A stretch of 64,000 nucleotides of DNA from positions 124,001 through 188,000 of the forward strand of contig CAWENX010000005.1 of assembly GCA_963810555.1 (NCBI GenBank). Reading direction: 5' to 3'. Every line of letters starts with the position of its first letter. Positions within the stretch are counted from its first letter, which is position 1. A model generated the notes under the pieces. It searched no databases, was not told where the DNA came from, and was given only the letters and a program-made list of their open reading frames with translations. This DNA comes from G963677325 sp963810555 (GTDB lineage: Bacteria > Bacteroidota > Bacteroidia > Bacteroidales > Prolixibacteraceae). This document shows positions 55,903-64,000 of this stretch, piece after piece. A program made the position numbers and the translations under genes.

Positions 55903-56502
55903 CTACAGCCTTAGATCAATGAAATTCTGCAGTATCCTCTCACCCACCCTCCCGCTTTTCTCAGGATGAAACTGAGTGGCATAAAAATTGTCCTTTTGAA
56001 GAGCCGCACTGAACGGAATGATATACTGACATGTTGCCGCCGTATCAGGTCCTGTCTCGGCATAATAGGAATGAACGAAATAGAAATACTGATTCTCAAG
56101 CGTTTCATCAAATATTTGGCTTCTCAATCCCGAAATACTGTTCCAGCCCATATGAGGAACTTTTGCCCCTTCTCCGTTTTGGGGATCAAATTTTTTAACC
56201 TTCTCGGGAAAGATTCCAAGACATTTCACACCGCCCTCTTCAGAATGCGAACACATCAGCTGCAATCCAAGACAGATTCCAAGGACAGGCTGTTTCAGAT
56301 ATGTTATTAACCTGTCCATTTTTCTTTCACGGAGGAAAGCCATTGTCGTTGAAGCCTCTCCCACGCCGGGAAATATAACCCTGTCGGCGCTTCTGATTTC
56401 TTCAGGATCAGCCGTAACTTTTGCCCTGATTCCAAGACGCTGAAGGGCAAAATCAACCGACATGATGTTTCCTGCATTATATTTAATGATGGCAACTTTC
56501 AT
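55903..56502 (-). CDS. hisH: Imidazole glycerol phosphate synthase, glutaminase subunit
   Basis: This 199-residue class-I glutamine amidotransferase starts MKVAIIKYNAGNIMSVDFAL and carries the nucleophile motif PVLGICLGLQLMCSHSEEGG and the His-Glu pair in ATQFHPEKSGRVG. It supplies ammonia to HisF, which is not in this window. Transcription is leftward, with glgA upstream and hisA downstream. Confidence 0.96.
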   Translation of the reverse strand: MKVAIIKYNAGNIMSVDFALQRLGIRAKVTADPEEIRSADRVIFPGVGEASTTMAFLRERKMDRLITYLKQPVLGICLGLQLMCSHSEEGGVKCLGIFPEKVKKFDPQNGEGAKVPHMGWNSISGLRSQIFDETLENQYFYFVHSYYAETGPDTAATCQYIIPFSAALQKDNFYATQFHPEKSGRVGERILQNFIDLRL

Positions 56503-56628
56503 TTAAAATCTACTGAATGTTCTTTTATTCTTTTAAAACCAGAATAAGGATTACAAAATTAATAAAACATGGGAACTTTATTTCTTCAGGTAGGGCACAT
56601 CAGCATATCAGCACATCACCACAACTTG

Positions 56629-56644
56629 TCCCGATCCTTCGGGA
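56629..56644. repeat. TCCCGATCCTTCGGGA palindrome
   Basis: This short hairpin lies in the glgA-hisH gap, next to CATCAGCATATCAGCACATC words. It could end the glgA message or be another dispersed palindrome. Confidence 0.6.
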
Positions 56645-56658
56645 TCAGCACATCATTT

Positions 56659-58137
56659 TCATTGCCTCTTATTTTTCAGGGCTTTTCTGTACAGGGCTAA
56701 ATATTCCTTTATACTCTTATCCCATGAAAAATCCTGTGCCATAGCCTTTTTGATCAGCTTTTTGATGTGTGGTTTCCGGTAATAATAAGTCTCCAAAGCC
56801 CACTTAACCGTAAAGTAAACAGCTCTGCTGCTGGGTTCATAAAATTTAAATCCTGTACCGCTGCCATCTTGCTGGTTATAATTTATTATGGTATCGTTTA
56901 ATCCGCCTGTAGCCCTTACTATAGGGAGTGTACCATATTTCAGCGAATACATCTGATTTAATCCGCAGGGTTCATAAATCGAAGGCATCAGAAAAAAGTC
57001 ACTCCCTGCCTCAATCAAATGGGCCAGTTCATTGTTGTAGCCAATGTACGAACCTATTTTGCCGGGATACTTCTTATCAAGGTTACCGAAATACCACTCC
57101 AATTGTTTGTCCCCTGCGCCGAGAATGGCAAACTGAACATCAAAATTCTGAACGATTCCCTCAATACATTCAGCAAGCAGATACAGCCCTTTTTGATTAA
57201 CAAACCTGCTGACAATCCCAATAACAGGTGTAACTCCTACCTGATTTAATCCCATTTGTTGCTGCAATTGGCTCTTGCATATAAATTTTCCATCCATTTC
57301 GCCATGAGTATACCTGGCAGGAATCAGTTTATCTACAGCCGGATTCCATTCTGAATAATCAGCGCCGTTCAGGATGCCCACATAATCGTCTCCTCTTTGA
57401 ATAAGATATTGATGCAGGCCATAACTACCCAACTGTGTTTTTGTTTCTTCCGCATATCCTTTACTGACAGTATTCACCGCATCAGCAAAATGAATCCCGC
57501 CCTTCATGAAATTGACGTCGTGATAACATTCAAACTTATCAGCGGTAAAATCTTCCCATCCTAATCCTGTAAAAGGGTAAAAAGAGCCAGGATATCGTCC
57601 CTGGTAGGCAATATTGTGAATCGTTAAAACGCTGGCTGTTTCTTTGAATAACGGATCTTCCCGGTACAATCTTTTAAGATAAGCAGGCATAATTGCTGTA
57701 TGCCAGTCATTCGCATGGACAATATCCGGTTTGAAATTCAGCTCGCGGCAAAATTCAAGAGCCGCTTTGGATAAAAAGGCATACCGTTTTGGATTATCTG
57801 CGTAATTATTATAATCAGCATCGTGATAAATACCGAATCGTCCGAAATAGGGTTCATAATCAATCAGGTAAACAGGAATTTCTCCTTTCATTTTGGTTTG
57901 CAGAACATTGCAAAATATTTGTTCACCTCCCATCTGAACACTCATATTCTGTAAAACAGGAAGAATTTGGAATTTATTTCGGTCAATGGATGAATAGGCA
58001 GGGATGACAACAATCACTTCAAACCCCTGGTTACTCAACAAAAGAGGCAAAATTCCCACAACATCTCCCAGGCCTCCTGTTTTAGCAAAAGGCGCACACT
58101 CGGCAGAGGCCATTAATATTTTTAGTTTTCCTCCCAT
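56659..58137 (-). CDS. glgA: Glycogen synthase (ADP-glucose)
   Basis: This 492-residue GT5 enzyme opens LKILMASAECAPFAKTGGLG, where KTGGLGDV binds ADP-glucose, and has HANDWHTAIMPAYL, TIHNIAYQGRYPG, and the GT-B ending MPSIYEPCGLNQMYSLKYGT with IVRATGGLNDT. It extends alpha-1,4-glucan chains. treT lies upstream on the same strand and uses the same donor, so the two probably share an ADP-glucose pool. It has no fused branching or deacetylase domain. Confidence 0.93.
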   Translation of the reverse strand: MGGKLKILMASAECAPFAKTGGLGDVVGILPLLLSNQGFEVIVVIPAYSSIDRNKFQILPVLQNMSVQMGGEQIFCNVLQTKMKGEIPVYLIDYEPYFGRFGIYHDADYNNYADNPKRYAFLSKAALEFCRELNFKPDIVHANDWHTAIMPAYLKRLYREDPLFKETASVLTIHNIAYQGRYPGSFYPFTGLGWEDFTADKFECYHDVNFMKGGIHFADAVNTVSKGYAEETKTQLGSYGLHQYLIQRGDDYVGILNGADYSEWNPAVDKLIPARYTHGEMDGKFICKSQLQQQMGLNQVGVTPVIGIVSRFVNQKGLYLLAECIEGIVQNFDVQFAILGAGDKQLEWYFGNLDKKYPGKIGSYIGYNNELAHLIEAGSDFFLMPSIYEPCGLNQMYSLKYGTLPIVRATGGLNDTIINYNQQDGSGTGFKFYEPSSRAVYFTVKWALETYYYRKPHIKKLIKKAMAQDFSWDKSIKEYLALYRKALKNKRQ

Positions 58138-58175
58138 CCCCTTATTAATGAAAGAATTAAGAAATGATATAATTG

Positions 58176-58262
58176 ATATGCTGATGTGCTGATTAATAAA
58201 TATGTATGATTCAATTTTTCAGATAATCATAAAGCATCAGCACATCAACTAATCAGCACATC
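58176..58262. repeat. Inverted word repeat (TGATGTGCTGATTA / TAATCAGCACATC)
   Basis: The treT-glgA gap carries GCTGATGTGCTGATTAAT on one side and GCATCAGCACATCAACTAATCAGCACATCG on the other, split by several bases; together they can form a long hairpin. The same words occur near 56595-56620. Confidence 0.65.
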
Positions 58263-58305
58263 GAAAATTATTACCAAATTATCTGAATTTCTCTTATTTT
58301 TTCGA

Positions 58306-59556
58306 TTAAGATTTCGGAAGATTGAGTTCGATCTTGTCTTCCGAACCAAATATCAAAGCCACAACAAGAGTAAGATATTCCCTCAGATGGCGTGTAATTA
58401 AAAAGTTGTCTTTTACGAACTGATTGGCATTTCTTCCCAAAATTTCCCTTATTTCAGGATGTTTCAGCAGATATCGGATACGTAAGGCAGCCCCTTCAGG
58501 AGTACTCACCCTGAAGCCGTTATAGTGATCCATAACCTGCAGTTTGATCCCTCCCGTATCTCCTGCGATAACAGGTTTACCTTTCCACAATCCTTCGGTG
58601 ACCGTAAGTCCGAATCCTTCCTTCAACGATTTCTGAATAATAATATCTGATCCCCTTTGTAAAGCATTTATCGCCCTGTGTGCATCAGGAGGCAGTTCAA
58701 GAATATGAATATTCGGATCATCACCCGCAAAGTCCTTTACCTCTTTCAGAACCTGTGCGCCCTCCGGATCGTCTGTAGCTCCTCCGCCGGCTAAAACCAA
58801 CTGTACGGGAACACTATTTTTAACTAACCTGTAACTCTGAATCACTCCAATCGGATCCTTAAACCGGTCAAAACGGGATACCTGCGTTATGAGCGGTAAA
58901 TTTTTGTCAATTCCCCATGAATTTAAGAAATCGGATATTTCCCGATCTGAAAGCTCAATATTTTTTTCGCTTAAAGGATCTATGCTTGGCGGAATTAAAT
59001 ACAAAGGATTGGATAAAGGTTGTACAAACGTTGATAACGACCAGATACTGGCATCATAATCCTTAATGAATTCTCTTAAATATTTCCAGATCGGCCGGTA
59101 AGGATGGCTTACGTCAATGTGGCAGCGCCAAATCCACTTGCCTTTCCGTTCATTGCAAAAATGAAGTAAAGCGGCAGGTTGCGGATCGTGTATAAACACA
59201 ACATCAGCATTGTCCAGTTTGCTTTTTAGTCTTTCGTAGTTGTCAAGATTTGTCTTTTCATAAACACTTAGAAGAGCTTCAGATATATCATCCCGGTCAC
59301 CCTGAAGTGAATTATGCATCTTCTTGGTGCACTGGTAGAAATCCTTTTCGCCGCTGATGACTTCCCATTCGGCATTAATTCCTAATTCGCGTTTTAACGG
59401 AATGAGCCGGTTTAGAATTTCGGCCACTCCTCCCCCTTCTTTCGTGGAATTAATATGAAGAATATTTATCCCTTTAAGAGGATAGGCCAATTGTTTTAAC
59501 TGGTCAATCACTTCATTGCCTACAACCTGGGCGTATTGTTCAATTAAACTTTGCAT
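58306..59556 (-). CDS. treT: TreT-type trehalose synthase (GT4)
   Basis: This 416-residue GT4 enzyme has the TreT signatures LHINSTKEGGGVAEILNRL, VFIHDPQPAALLHFC, WIWRCHIDVSHPYRPIWKYL, YLIPPSIDPLSEKNIEL and IQKSLKEGFGLTVTEGLWKG. TreT makes trehalose reversibly from nucleotide-glucose and glucose. The match runs the full length, so the family call is strong; the direction in the cell is not known. It overlaps the DUF5752-like gene by one base (TAATG), so translation is probably coupled, and it precedes glgA. Confidence 0.85.
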   Translation of the reverse strand: MQSLIEQYAQVVGNEVIDQLKQLAYPLKGINILHINSTKEGGGVAEILNRLIPLKRELGINAEWEVISGEKDFYQCTKKMHNSLQGDRDDISEALLSVYEKTNLDNYERLKSKLDNADVVFIHDPQPAALLHFCNERKGKWIWRCHIDVSHPYRPIWKYLREFIKDYDASIWSLSTFVQPLSNPLYLIPPSIDPLSEKNIELSDREISDFLNSWGIDKNLPLITQVSRFDRFKDPIGVIQSYRLVKNSVPVQLVLAGGGATDDPEGAQVLKEVKDFAGDDPNIHILELPPDAHRAINALQRGSDIIIQKSLKEGFGLTVTEGLWKGKPVIAGDTGGIKLQVMDHYNGFRVSTPEGAALRIRYLLKHPEIREILGRNANQFVKDNFLITRHLREYLTLVVALIFGSEDKIELNLPKS

Positions 59557-60215
59557 TATGCACTCTCTTTAAAGTAATTACAAAAAATTGTGCTGATATC
59601 ATCCCGCAGTTCATTCAATGTCGTAAAATAAGGATCAATTTGATCGAGAGAATCGCTTAAATCCATATACTGATCTCCTAAACCTCTCATCCAGAGTGAA
59701 AAATCACTTTTGTTCTCAGGCGTCCTTCGGCGTGAATCAATAAAATGATAAAAAATGCTCCCCAGAGACATATGAGGAATAATATTAATAAACGACTCAG
59801 GATTTTCAAGACATACGCCGGTATCAAAGATGACCGTCTGCGAGCGGATAAAATGAAACTCCTGTCCTTGTTTTACCCAGGGAACGTGTTCCAGTTCATA
59901 TAATCTCTGCTCAATTATCTCGATCACTTCATGACGGAGATCTTCCAAATCCGTATAAATATTGGGATCAATCAACGAAAGCTGTTCTGAAATTTTTGAA
60001 TCATGCAGATTTCTTGAGGCCCATACGGCAAAATCGTTTTGAAACTCAGGATCATCAAAAAAAGGTCGCAATAAACCTGCCCAAAAATGATAATATAAGC
60101 ATCCCGCATGAGTATTTTTTAACTGATCTCTGAGTTCCCGCAGATTTTGTGCTTTCTCACCCGTAGCAATAGCTATAAGTGCACAATCCTTTATTGTAAA
60201 TCCTTCACATGCCAT
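59556..60215 (-). CDS. DUF5752-like protein, partner of TreT
   Basis: This 219-residue protein contains two similar helical repeats: LYYHFWAGLLRPFFDDPEFQ and FYHFIDSRRRTPENKSDFSL, each followed by an Asp/Leu-rich segment (LSLIDPNIYTDLEDLRHEVI and LDQIDPYFTTLNELRDDIST). The internal duplication is clear to the eye. I associate it with the DUF5752 family, often next to TreT-like glycosyltransferases. The one-base overlap with treT supports a functional pair, perhaps a regulator or partner subunit. No reaction is known. Confidence 0.7.
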   Translation of the reverse strand: MACEGFTIKDCALIAIATGEKAQNLRELRDQLKNTHAGCLYYHFWAGLLRPFFDDPEFQNDFAVWASRNLHDSKISEQLSLIDPNIYTDLEDLRHEVIEIIEQRLYELEHVPWVKQGQEFHFIRSQTVIFDTGVCLENPESFINIIPHMSLGSIFYHFIDSRRRTPENKSDFSLWMRGLGDQYMDLSDSLDQIDPYFTTLNELRDDISTIFCNYFKESA

Positions 60216-60277
60216 ATTTTCATATTCTAATAATTAGTAAATTCCGTACAGATGATTCCTTCAATATAATTAATTAC

Positions 60278-60309
60278 CTGTTTCATTCTCTCCCTGTTTC
60301 ATTCTCTCC
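60278..60309. repeat. 16-bp perfect tandem duplication
   Basis: Two identical copies of CTGTTTCATTCTCTCC lie upstream of the DUF5752-like gene, in its likely promoter region. They may be paired protein-binding sites or a simple duplication. Confidence 0.7.
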
Positions 60310-60386
60310 TTCATATTTAACAACAAAAAAAACGGCTTAATAGTTTTAAAAATTTTTCTTAAAGCATTTTTTAGATAAGCAGTAAA

Positions 60387-60953
60387 CTACTTTCCCTTTA
60401 AAAGATGATCAATCACCATTCCCATTTGCCTGAATTCCTCATCTTTATAAAGGCGTGTCACAAAAACTACTTTTCCTTCCTTATTGATTATGATATTCCT
60501 GGTCACTCCTGCATCTTTTTTAGCGAATAATCCAAAAATATCTGCCTGAGGATCTACAGCAAATGGGTAATTTATATCCATTTCTTTAATGAAAGTTTTA
60601 ACTGTTTCCAAAGGTTCCCCGCGATCAATGCCGTAAAGAACGAAGTTCCGATTTTTCCTGTACTTTGTCCAGATCTCATTTTCAATAAAAGGGATTAATT
60701 TACGGCATATGCCGCTCCATGAGGCATTAAACTGTAACATGACAACTTTCCCTCTCCAGTCACGCGAGAATACTGTCTTCCCGTTAATCAGGTTAAGTGC
60801 AAAATCAGGGATTGTATCACCGATTTTAATGATAAAACCATATTCCTCCGGCATCTCATTTACCGGAATTGCAGACTGTTCCTGTCCGAATCCCTTCGTA
60901 GTGATTACTAATAATACAAGAATTGCAGCCATTTTATAAATAATGCTTTTCAT
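60387..60953 (-). CDS. TlpA-like thioredoxin-fold protein with a single active-site Cys
   Basis: This 188-residue protein has a signal peptide (MAAILVLLVITTKGFGQ) and a thioredoxin/peroxiredoxin-like domain: FALNLINGKTVFSRDWRGKV, VMLQFNASWSGICRKLIPFI, FAVDPQADIFGLFAKKDAGV and TRNIIINKEGKVVFVTRLY. The usual CxxC reads S-G-I-C here, so the resolving or attacking first Cys is missing. It may act as a monothiol enzyme, a binding protein, or a peroxiredoxin-like reductase. It is in the leftward run between purU and the DUF5752-like gene, with no obvious link to either. Confidence 0.78.
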   Translation of the reverse strand: MKSIIYKMAAILVLLVITTKGFGQEQSAIPVNEMPEEYGFIIKIGDTIPDFALNLINGKTVFSRDWRGKVVMLQFNASWSGICRKLIPFIENEIWTKYRKNRNFVLYGIDRGEPLETVKTFIKEMDINYPFAVDPQADIFGLFAKKDAGVTRNIIINKEGKVVFVTRLYKDEEFRQMGMVIDHLLKGK

Positions 60954-61029
60954 CTGAAGTAATAATTTACATCTGATGCCTGCAATCTTCAGCCTCGGAC
61001 CTTTGATACTAAGTCTTTAGCCTGTTGCC

Positions 61030-61914
61030 TTAATTAAAAACTACCGTTCTGTTATTGTATACAAGTATTTTTCGTTGTAAGTGTTTGTATACAGCCTCGC
61101 TCAGTACAATTTTCTCCAGATCCCTCCCTTTGCGGATAAGAGTTTCGACTGTATCAATGTGGCTTATCCGCACAACATCCTGAGAAATAATAGGACCGGC
61201 ATCCAGATCAGCCGTAACATAATGACTTGTGGCGCCAATAATTTTTACCCCTCTCTCATGAGCAGCATGATAAGGACGTGCTCCCGCAAATGCAGGAAGA
61301 AAAGAATGATGGATATTGATGATCCTGTTTGAGTAACGGCTTACAAAATTCTCCGTTAACACCTGCATGTACCTTGCTAAAACGACAAAGTCAATCCCGT
61401 ATTTGTCAAGAATCTCAAGCTCCTTCATTTCCTGTTCAGCCCTGTTCCCATTGTCTATTTCAATGAGATGAAAATCAATTCCAAAACGCTGTGCCACTGG
61501 CTTAAGCGTTTCATGATTGCTGATGATTACTGGAATTTCAGCTTCCCATTCACCGGCTGTATAACGCGAAAGCATATCAAACAGACAATGCGGCATTTTG
61601 GAAACAAAAATGGCCATGCGGAGCTTCTTATCTGAAAAATGAAGCCAGAATTTCATGGAATATTTCCTTGCAATAAGAGTCTCAAAATATTCAGCAATTT
61701 TTCCCCTTGGGATTGTAAATTTTTCAAGTTCCCATTCCACCCGCATATAAAACAATCCCTCTTCATGATCGACGTGCTGTTCAAGGTAAATGATATTTCC
61801 CCTGTTTTCATTAAGAAATTCAGTTACCGTGGCGAGAATACCCTGCTTATCCGGACAATGAATAAGCAATATGGCCGTATTCCTTAACTCCATTTCCCTT
61901 TGGATCGATTTCAT
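61030..61914 (-). CDS. purU: Formyltetrahydrofolate deformylase
   Basis: This 294-residue protein has an N-terminal ACT domain (TAILLIHCPDKQGILATVTE) and a C-terminal formyl-transferase fold with NIHHSFLPAFAGARPYHAAH and IGATSHYVTADLDAGPIISQ, which contain the catalytic Asn/His/Asp set. It hydrolyses 10-formyl-THF to formate and THF, balancing the folate pool that GlyA feeds. It lies 62 bp after hisB on the same strand. Confidence 0.95.
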   Translation of the reverse strand: MKSIQREMELRNTAILLIHCPDKQGILATVTEFLNENRGNIIYLEQHVDHEEGLFYMRVEWELEKFTIPRGKIAEYFETLIARKYSMKFWLHFSDKKLRMAIFVSKMPHCLFDMLSRYTAGEWEAEIPVIISNHETLKPVAQRFGIDFHLIEIDNGNRAEQEMKELEILDKYGIDFVVLARYMQVLTENFVSRYSNRIINIHHSFLPAFAGARPYHAAHERGVKIIGATSHYVTADLDAGPIISQDVVRISHIDTVETLIRKGRDLEKIVLSEAVYKHLQRKILVYNNRTVVFN

Positions 61915-61976
61915 CGAATTAATTTAATGATTTATTCCCTAAAAACCCTGAATATCAGGATAAAAATATTAACAAA

Positions 61977-63101
61977 TTAAAGCTTTCCCTTTGTACTCGG
62001 AAGTGTCTGTTTTAAAGGGTCTTTTCTTATTGCCATTTTTAAAGCTCTGGCAAATGCTTTGAATATAGCCTCAATCTTATGATGTTCATTTTCACCTTCC
62101 GCCTTTATATTCAGATTGCAGAAAGCAGAATCCGATAATGATTTAAAAAAATGCTTAAACATTTCAGTGGGCACGTCTCCGACATATTCCCTTTTGAAAT
62201 CAGCATCCCACACCAACCAGGCCCTCCCTCCAAAATCAATTGCGACCTGGGCAAGACAATCATCCATGGGAAGGCAGAATCCGTATCGTTCAATTCCGAC
62301 TTTATCGCCCAGCGCTTTCCTGAGAGCCTCGCCCAATGCTATTCCTGTATCTTCAATTGTGTGATGTTCATCCACTTTAAGGTCACCTCTTGCCTGAATT
62401 GTCAAATCACAGCCTGAGTGCCTCCCGATCTGTTCAAGCATGTGGTCAAAGAAGTTCAATCCTGTTGAAATATCGCATTGACCGCTGCCGTCAAGTTTCA
62501 ATTCAATTAAAATATCTGTTTCGGAGGTTTTTCTTTTAATAACGGAAGTCCTTTCAACATTTGAAAGAAAAGTGAAAATATCATCCCAATTGTTTGAAAT
62601 GTAAGCACAAACAGATTGCAGATTTCTTTCTGTGAGTTCAGTTCGTCTCTCTTCCGATGCAAAGAAAATAGCTTTTGCTCCCATATTTTTAGCAAGTTCT
62701 ACATCACTCACCCTGTCTCCGATGACAAATGATCCGGCAAGATCATAATCTCCCTGAAAATATTCAGTCAGCATCCCTGTCCTCGGTTTACGCGTTGGCG
62801 CATTTTCCTCAGGAAGTGAAGGATCAATATGTATTTTATCAAACGTGATATCTTCGTTCTCAAATGCTTTAAGCATCATATTATGAGCAGGCCAGAAGGT
62901 CTCTTCCGGAAAGAGCGGCGTTCCCAGGCCATCCTGGTTACTGACGATAACCAGCTCAAAATCAAGATACTTTTTAATGTTGTAGAGGTTACGGAAAACA
63001 CGGGGAACAAATTCCAGCTTTTCAATTGAATCAAGCTGTTTGTCCACCGACGGTTCAATCACCAGTGTCCCGTCACGATCTATGAAAAGCACCTTTTTCA
63101 T
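61977..63101 (-). CDS. hisB: Bifunctional histidinol-phosphatase / imidazoleglycerol-phosphate dehydratase
   Basis: This 374-residue protein has an N-terminal HAD phosphatase (VLFIDRDGTLVIEPSVDKQL, then IGDRVSDVELAKNMGAKA) and a C-terminal dehydratase (IGRHSGCDLTIQARGDLKVD, EHHTIEDTGIALGEALRKAL, ENEHHKIEAIFKAFARALK, the His-rich metal sites). It catalyses two steps of histidine synthesis. It follows hisC after 13 bp on the same strand. Confidence 0.96.
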   Translation of the reverse strand: MKKVLFIDRDGTLVIEPSVDKQLDSIEKLEFVPRVFRNLYNIKKYLDFELVIVSNQDGLGTPLFPEETFWPAHNMMLKAFENEDITFDKIHIDPSLPEENAPTRKPRTGMLTEYFQGDYDLAGSFVIGDRVSDVELAKNMGAKAIFFASEERRTELTERNLQSVCAYISNNWDDIFTFLSNVERTSVIKRKTSETDILIELKLDGSGQCDISTGLNFFDHMLEQIGRHSGCDLTIQARGDLKVDEHHTIEDTGIALGEALRKALGDKVGIERYGFCLPMDDCLAQVAIDFGGRAWLVWDADFKREYVGDVPTEMFKHFFKSLSDSAFCNLNIKAEGENEHHKIEAIFKAFARALKMAIRKDPLKQTLPSTKGKL

Positions 63102-63114
63102 ATCAATTATTTTT

Positions 63115-64000
63115 TCAATTCATTTCCTGTAATGCCTTGAGCAATACACCATTTTCTTCAGGGGTCCCCACACTGATTCTAAGGCACCCCGCACAAAGTC
63201 TGATTCCTGAACGGTCTCTAACGATGATTCCTTTCCGGCTCAGATACTGATAAATGCCTTTTGGATCATCTGTCTTGACCAGCAGAAAATTCGCATCAGA
63301 AGGAAAAATCCTTTTAACTAAAGGCAATTTCTCCAATTCCCGGATAAGCCTTTCTCTCTCAGCAAGCAATATCTTTACCCATTCCGATCTCTTCTCCTCG
63401 CGATCCAATAGTTCGCCAACCTTATGAAGGGTCAGCACATTCAGGTTGTAAGGATACTTGATCCGGCTGAGTACTTCAATGATCTGCTCTCCAGCAAAAG
63501 CCATTCCGAGCCGCAAACCTGCCATGCCCCACGCTTTGGAAAAAGTCTGCAGAATCACAAGGTTGGGATAGTCCTTTAATGATGGAAGCAATGATTTCTT
63601 CGGACAAAAATCGATATATGCCTCATCAATGACCACAATGCCATTGAAACCACCGATAATCCGCCTCATACCTTCGATATCCAGGGCATTGCCGGAGGGA
63701 TTATTCGGAGAGCACAGAAAGACAATTTTTGTAAAAGAATTAACAGCCTTAAGAACTTCATCCGCTTTAAGTTCAAATTCTTCTGTTAAAGGAACTTCAA
63801 TAACTTCCACATTATTCACATCTGCCGCCACCTTGTACATCCCGTAAGTCGGAGAAATCGTAACGATATTGTCTTTACCCGGTTCGCAGAATGCACGGAT
63901 CAGCAAATCAATCGGCTCATCGCTTCCATTGCCCAAAAAGATATTCTCTGCAGGAATATTCTTTATCCTGCTTACCTTTGATTTAAGTTCCCGCTGTCTT
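63115..64000 (-). CDS. hisC: Histidinol-phosphate aminotransferase, partial
   Basis: The frame is open to the right edge, so the N-terminus is missing; the last readable residues there are RQRELKSKVSRIKNIPAEN. Fold type I aminotransferase features are IFLGNGSDEPIDLLIRAFC, FLCSPNNPSGNALDIEGM, VVIDEAYIDFCPKK, the PLP Lys in LQTFSKAWGMAGLRLGMAF, and CLRISVGTPEENGVLLKAL. It converts imidazole acetol-phosphate to histidinol-phosphate and starts the visible part of the his run. Confidence 0.95.
   Translation of the reverse strand, partial: RQRELKSKVSRIKNIPAENIFLGNGSDEPIDLLIRAFCEPGKDNIVTISPTYGMYKVAADVNNVEVIEVPLTEEFELKADEVLKAVNSFTKIVFLCSPNNPSGNALDIEGMRRIIGGFNGIVVIDEAYIDFCPKKSLLPSLKDYPNLVILQTFSKAWGMAGLRLGMAFAGEQIIEVLSRIKYPYNLNVLTLHKVGELLDREEKRSEWVKILLAERERLIRELEKLPLVKRIFPSDANFLLVKTDDPKGIYQYLSRKGIIVRDRSGIRLCAGCLRISVGTPEENGVLLKALQEMN

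Overview
The window comes from a Bacteroidetes (Bacteroidota) chromosome, most likely Bacteroidales or a near relative. The evidence is a SusC/SusD pair driven by an ECF sigma factor and a FecR-type anti-sigma factor, several Bacteroidetes-only families (DUF6057-like, DUF5686-like, DUF5752-like, START-like), TAnnTTTG-type promoter boxes and an AT-rich base composition. No plasmid, phage or CRISPR locus is visible.

Layout. Positions 1-8.5 kb hold a leftward block of secreted glycan-processing proteins: two clan-A glycosidases, one fused to a CehA/McbA-type PHP metallohydrolase, a lipoprotein with a deacetylase-like domain, an all-helical glycosidase-like protein, and the start of a second PHP protein. 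9.3-14.0 kb carries a DUF6057-like membrane protein, a lipoprotein with beta-propeller repeats and a CxxCH haem motif, and a chorismatase/Rid-like protein. 14.2-21.9 kb is the regulated glycan-uptake locus (sigma, FecR, SusC with an STN domain, SusD), closed by a clear terminator. 22-27.7 kb has a Tat-exported oxidoreductase, DoxX, an EamA transporter, an unrecognised envelope protein and a pirin. 28.0-28.5 kb is a tRNA operon (Gly-Gly-Leu). 28.6-33 kb holds a ClC channel, glyA and tsaD. 33-53.4 kb mixes intact housekeeping genes (exbB, exbD, pheT, miaA, a macrodomain-GNAT fusion) with genes broken by frameshifts (tamB, tonB, aconitase, an ABC permease, a DUF5686-like protein). 53.4-55.0 kb is a degenerate IS110-family element. 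55.0-64 kb is a leftward run in which histidine genes (hisC, hisB, hisH, hisA) enclose purU, a thioredoxin-like gene, a DUF5752-like gene, a trehalose synthase treT and glgA.

The most unusual feature is the repeat landscape. Five intergenic sites carry arrays of exactly 11-bp degenerate units. Three of them are two-armed, with units inverted about a centre, and each site or site pair has its own unit sequence but shares the period and architecture. Short palindromes (TCCCGCA-nn-type, GTTGGCTTTAGCCAAC, GTAGAGACGC-type) and heptamer arrays (CCGGTCT-type) also recur. They lie inside coding sequences as well as between genes: they form part of signal peptides, add Pro/Ser/Arg-rich peptides to enzymes, and in one case probably broke tonB by a 16-bp insertion.

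Working together, the SusCD/sigma/FecR genes would sense and import a glycan that the 0.5-8.5 kb enzymes trim, with ExbB/ExbD/TonB supplying energy. GlgA and TreT share ADP-glucose for storage and trehalose synthesis. All functions are inferred from sequence motifs read by eye; no database search was run.
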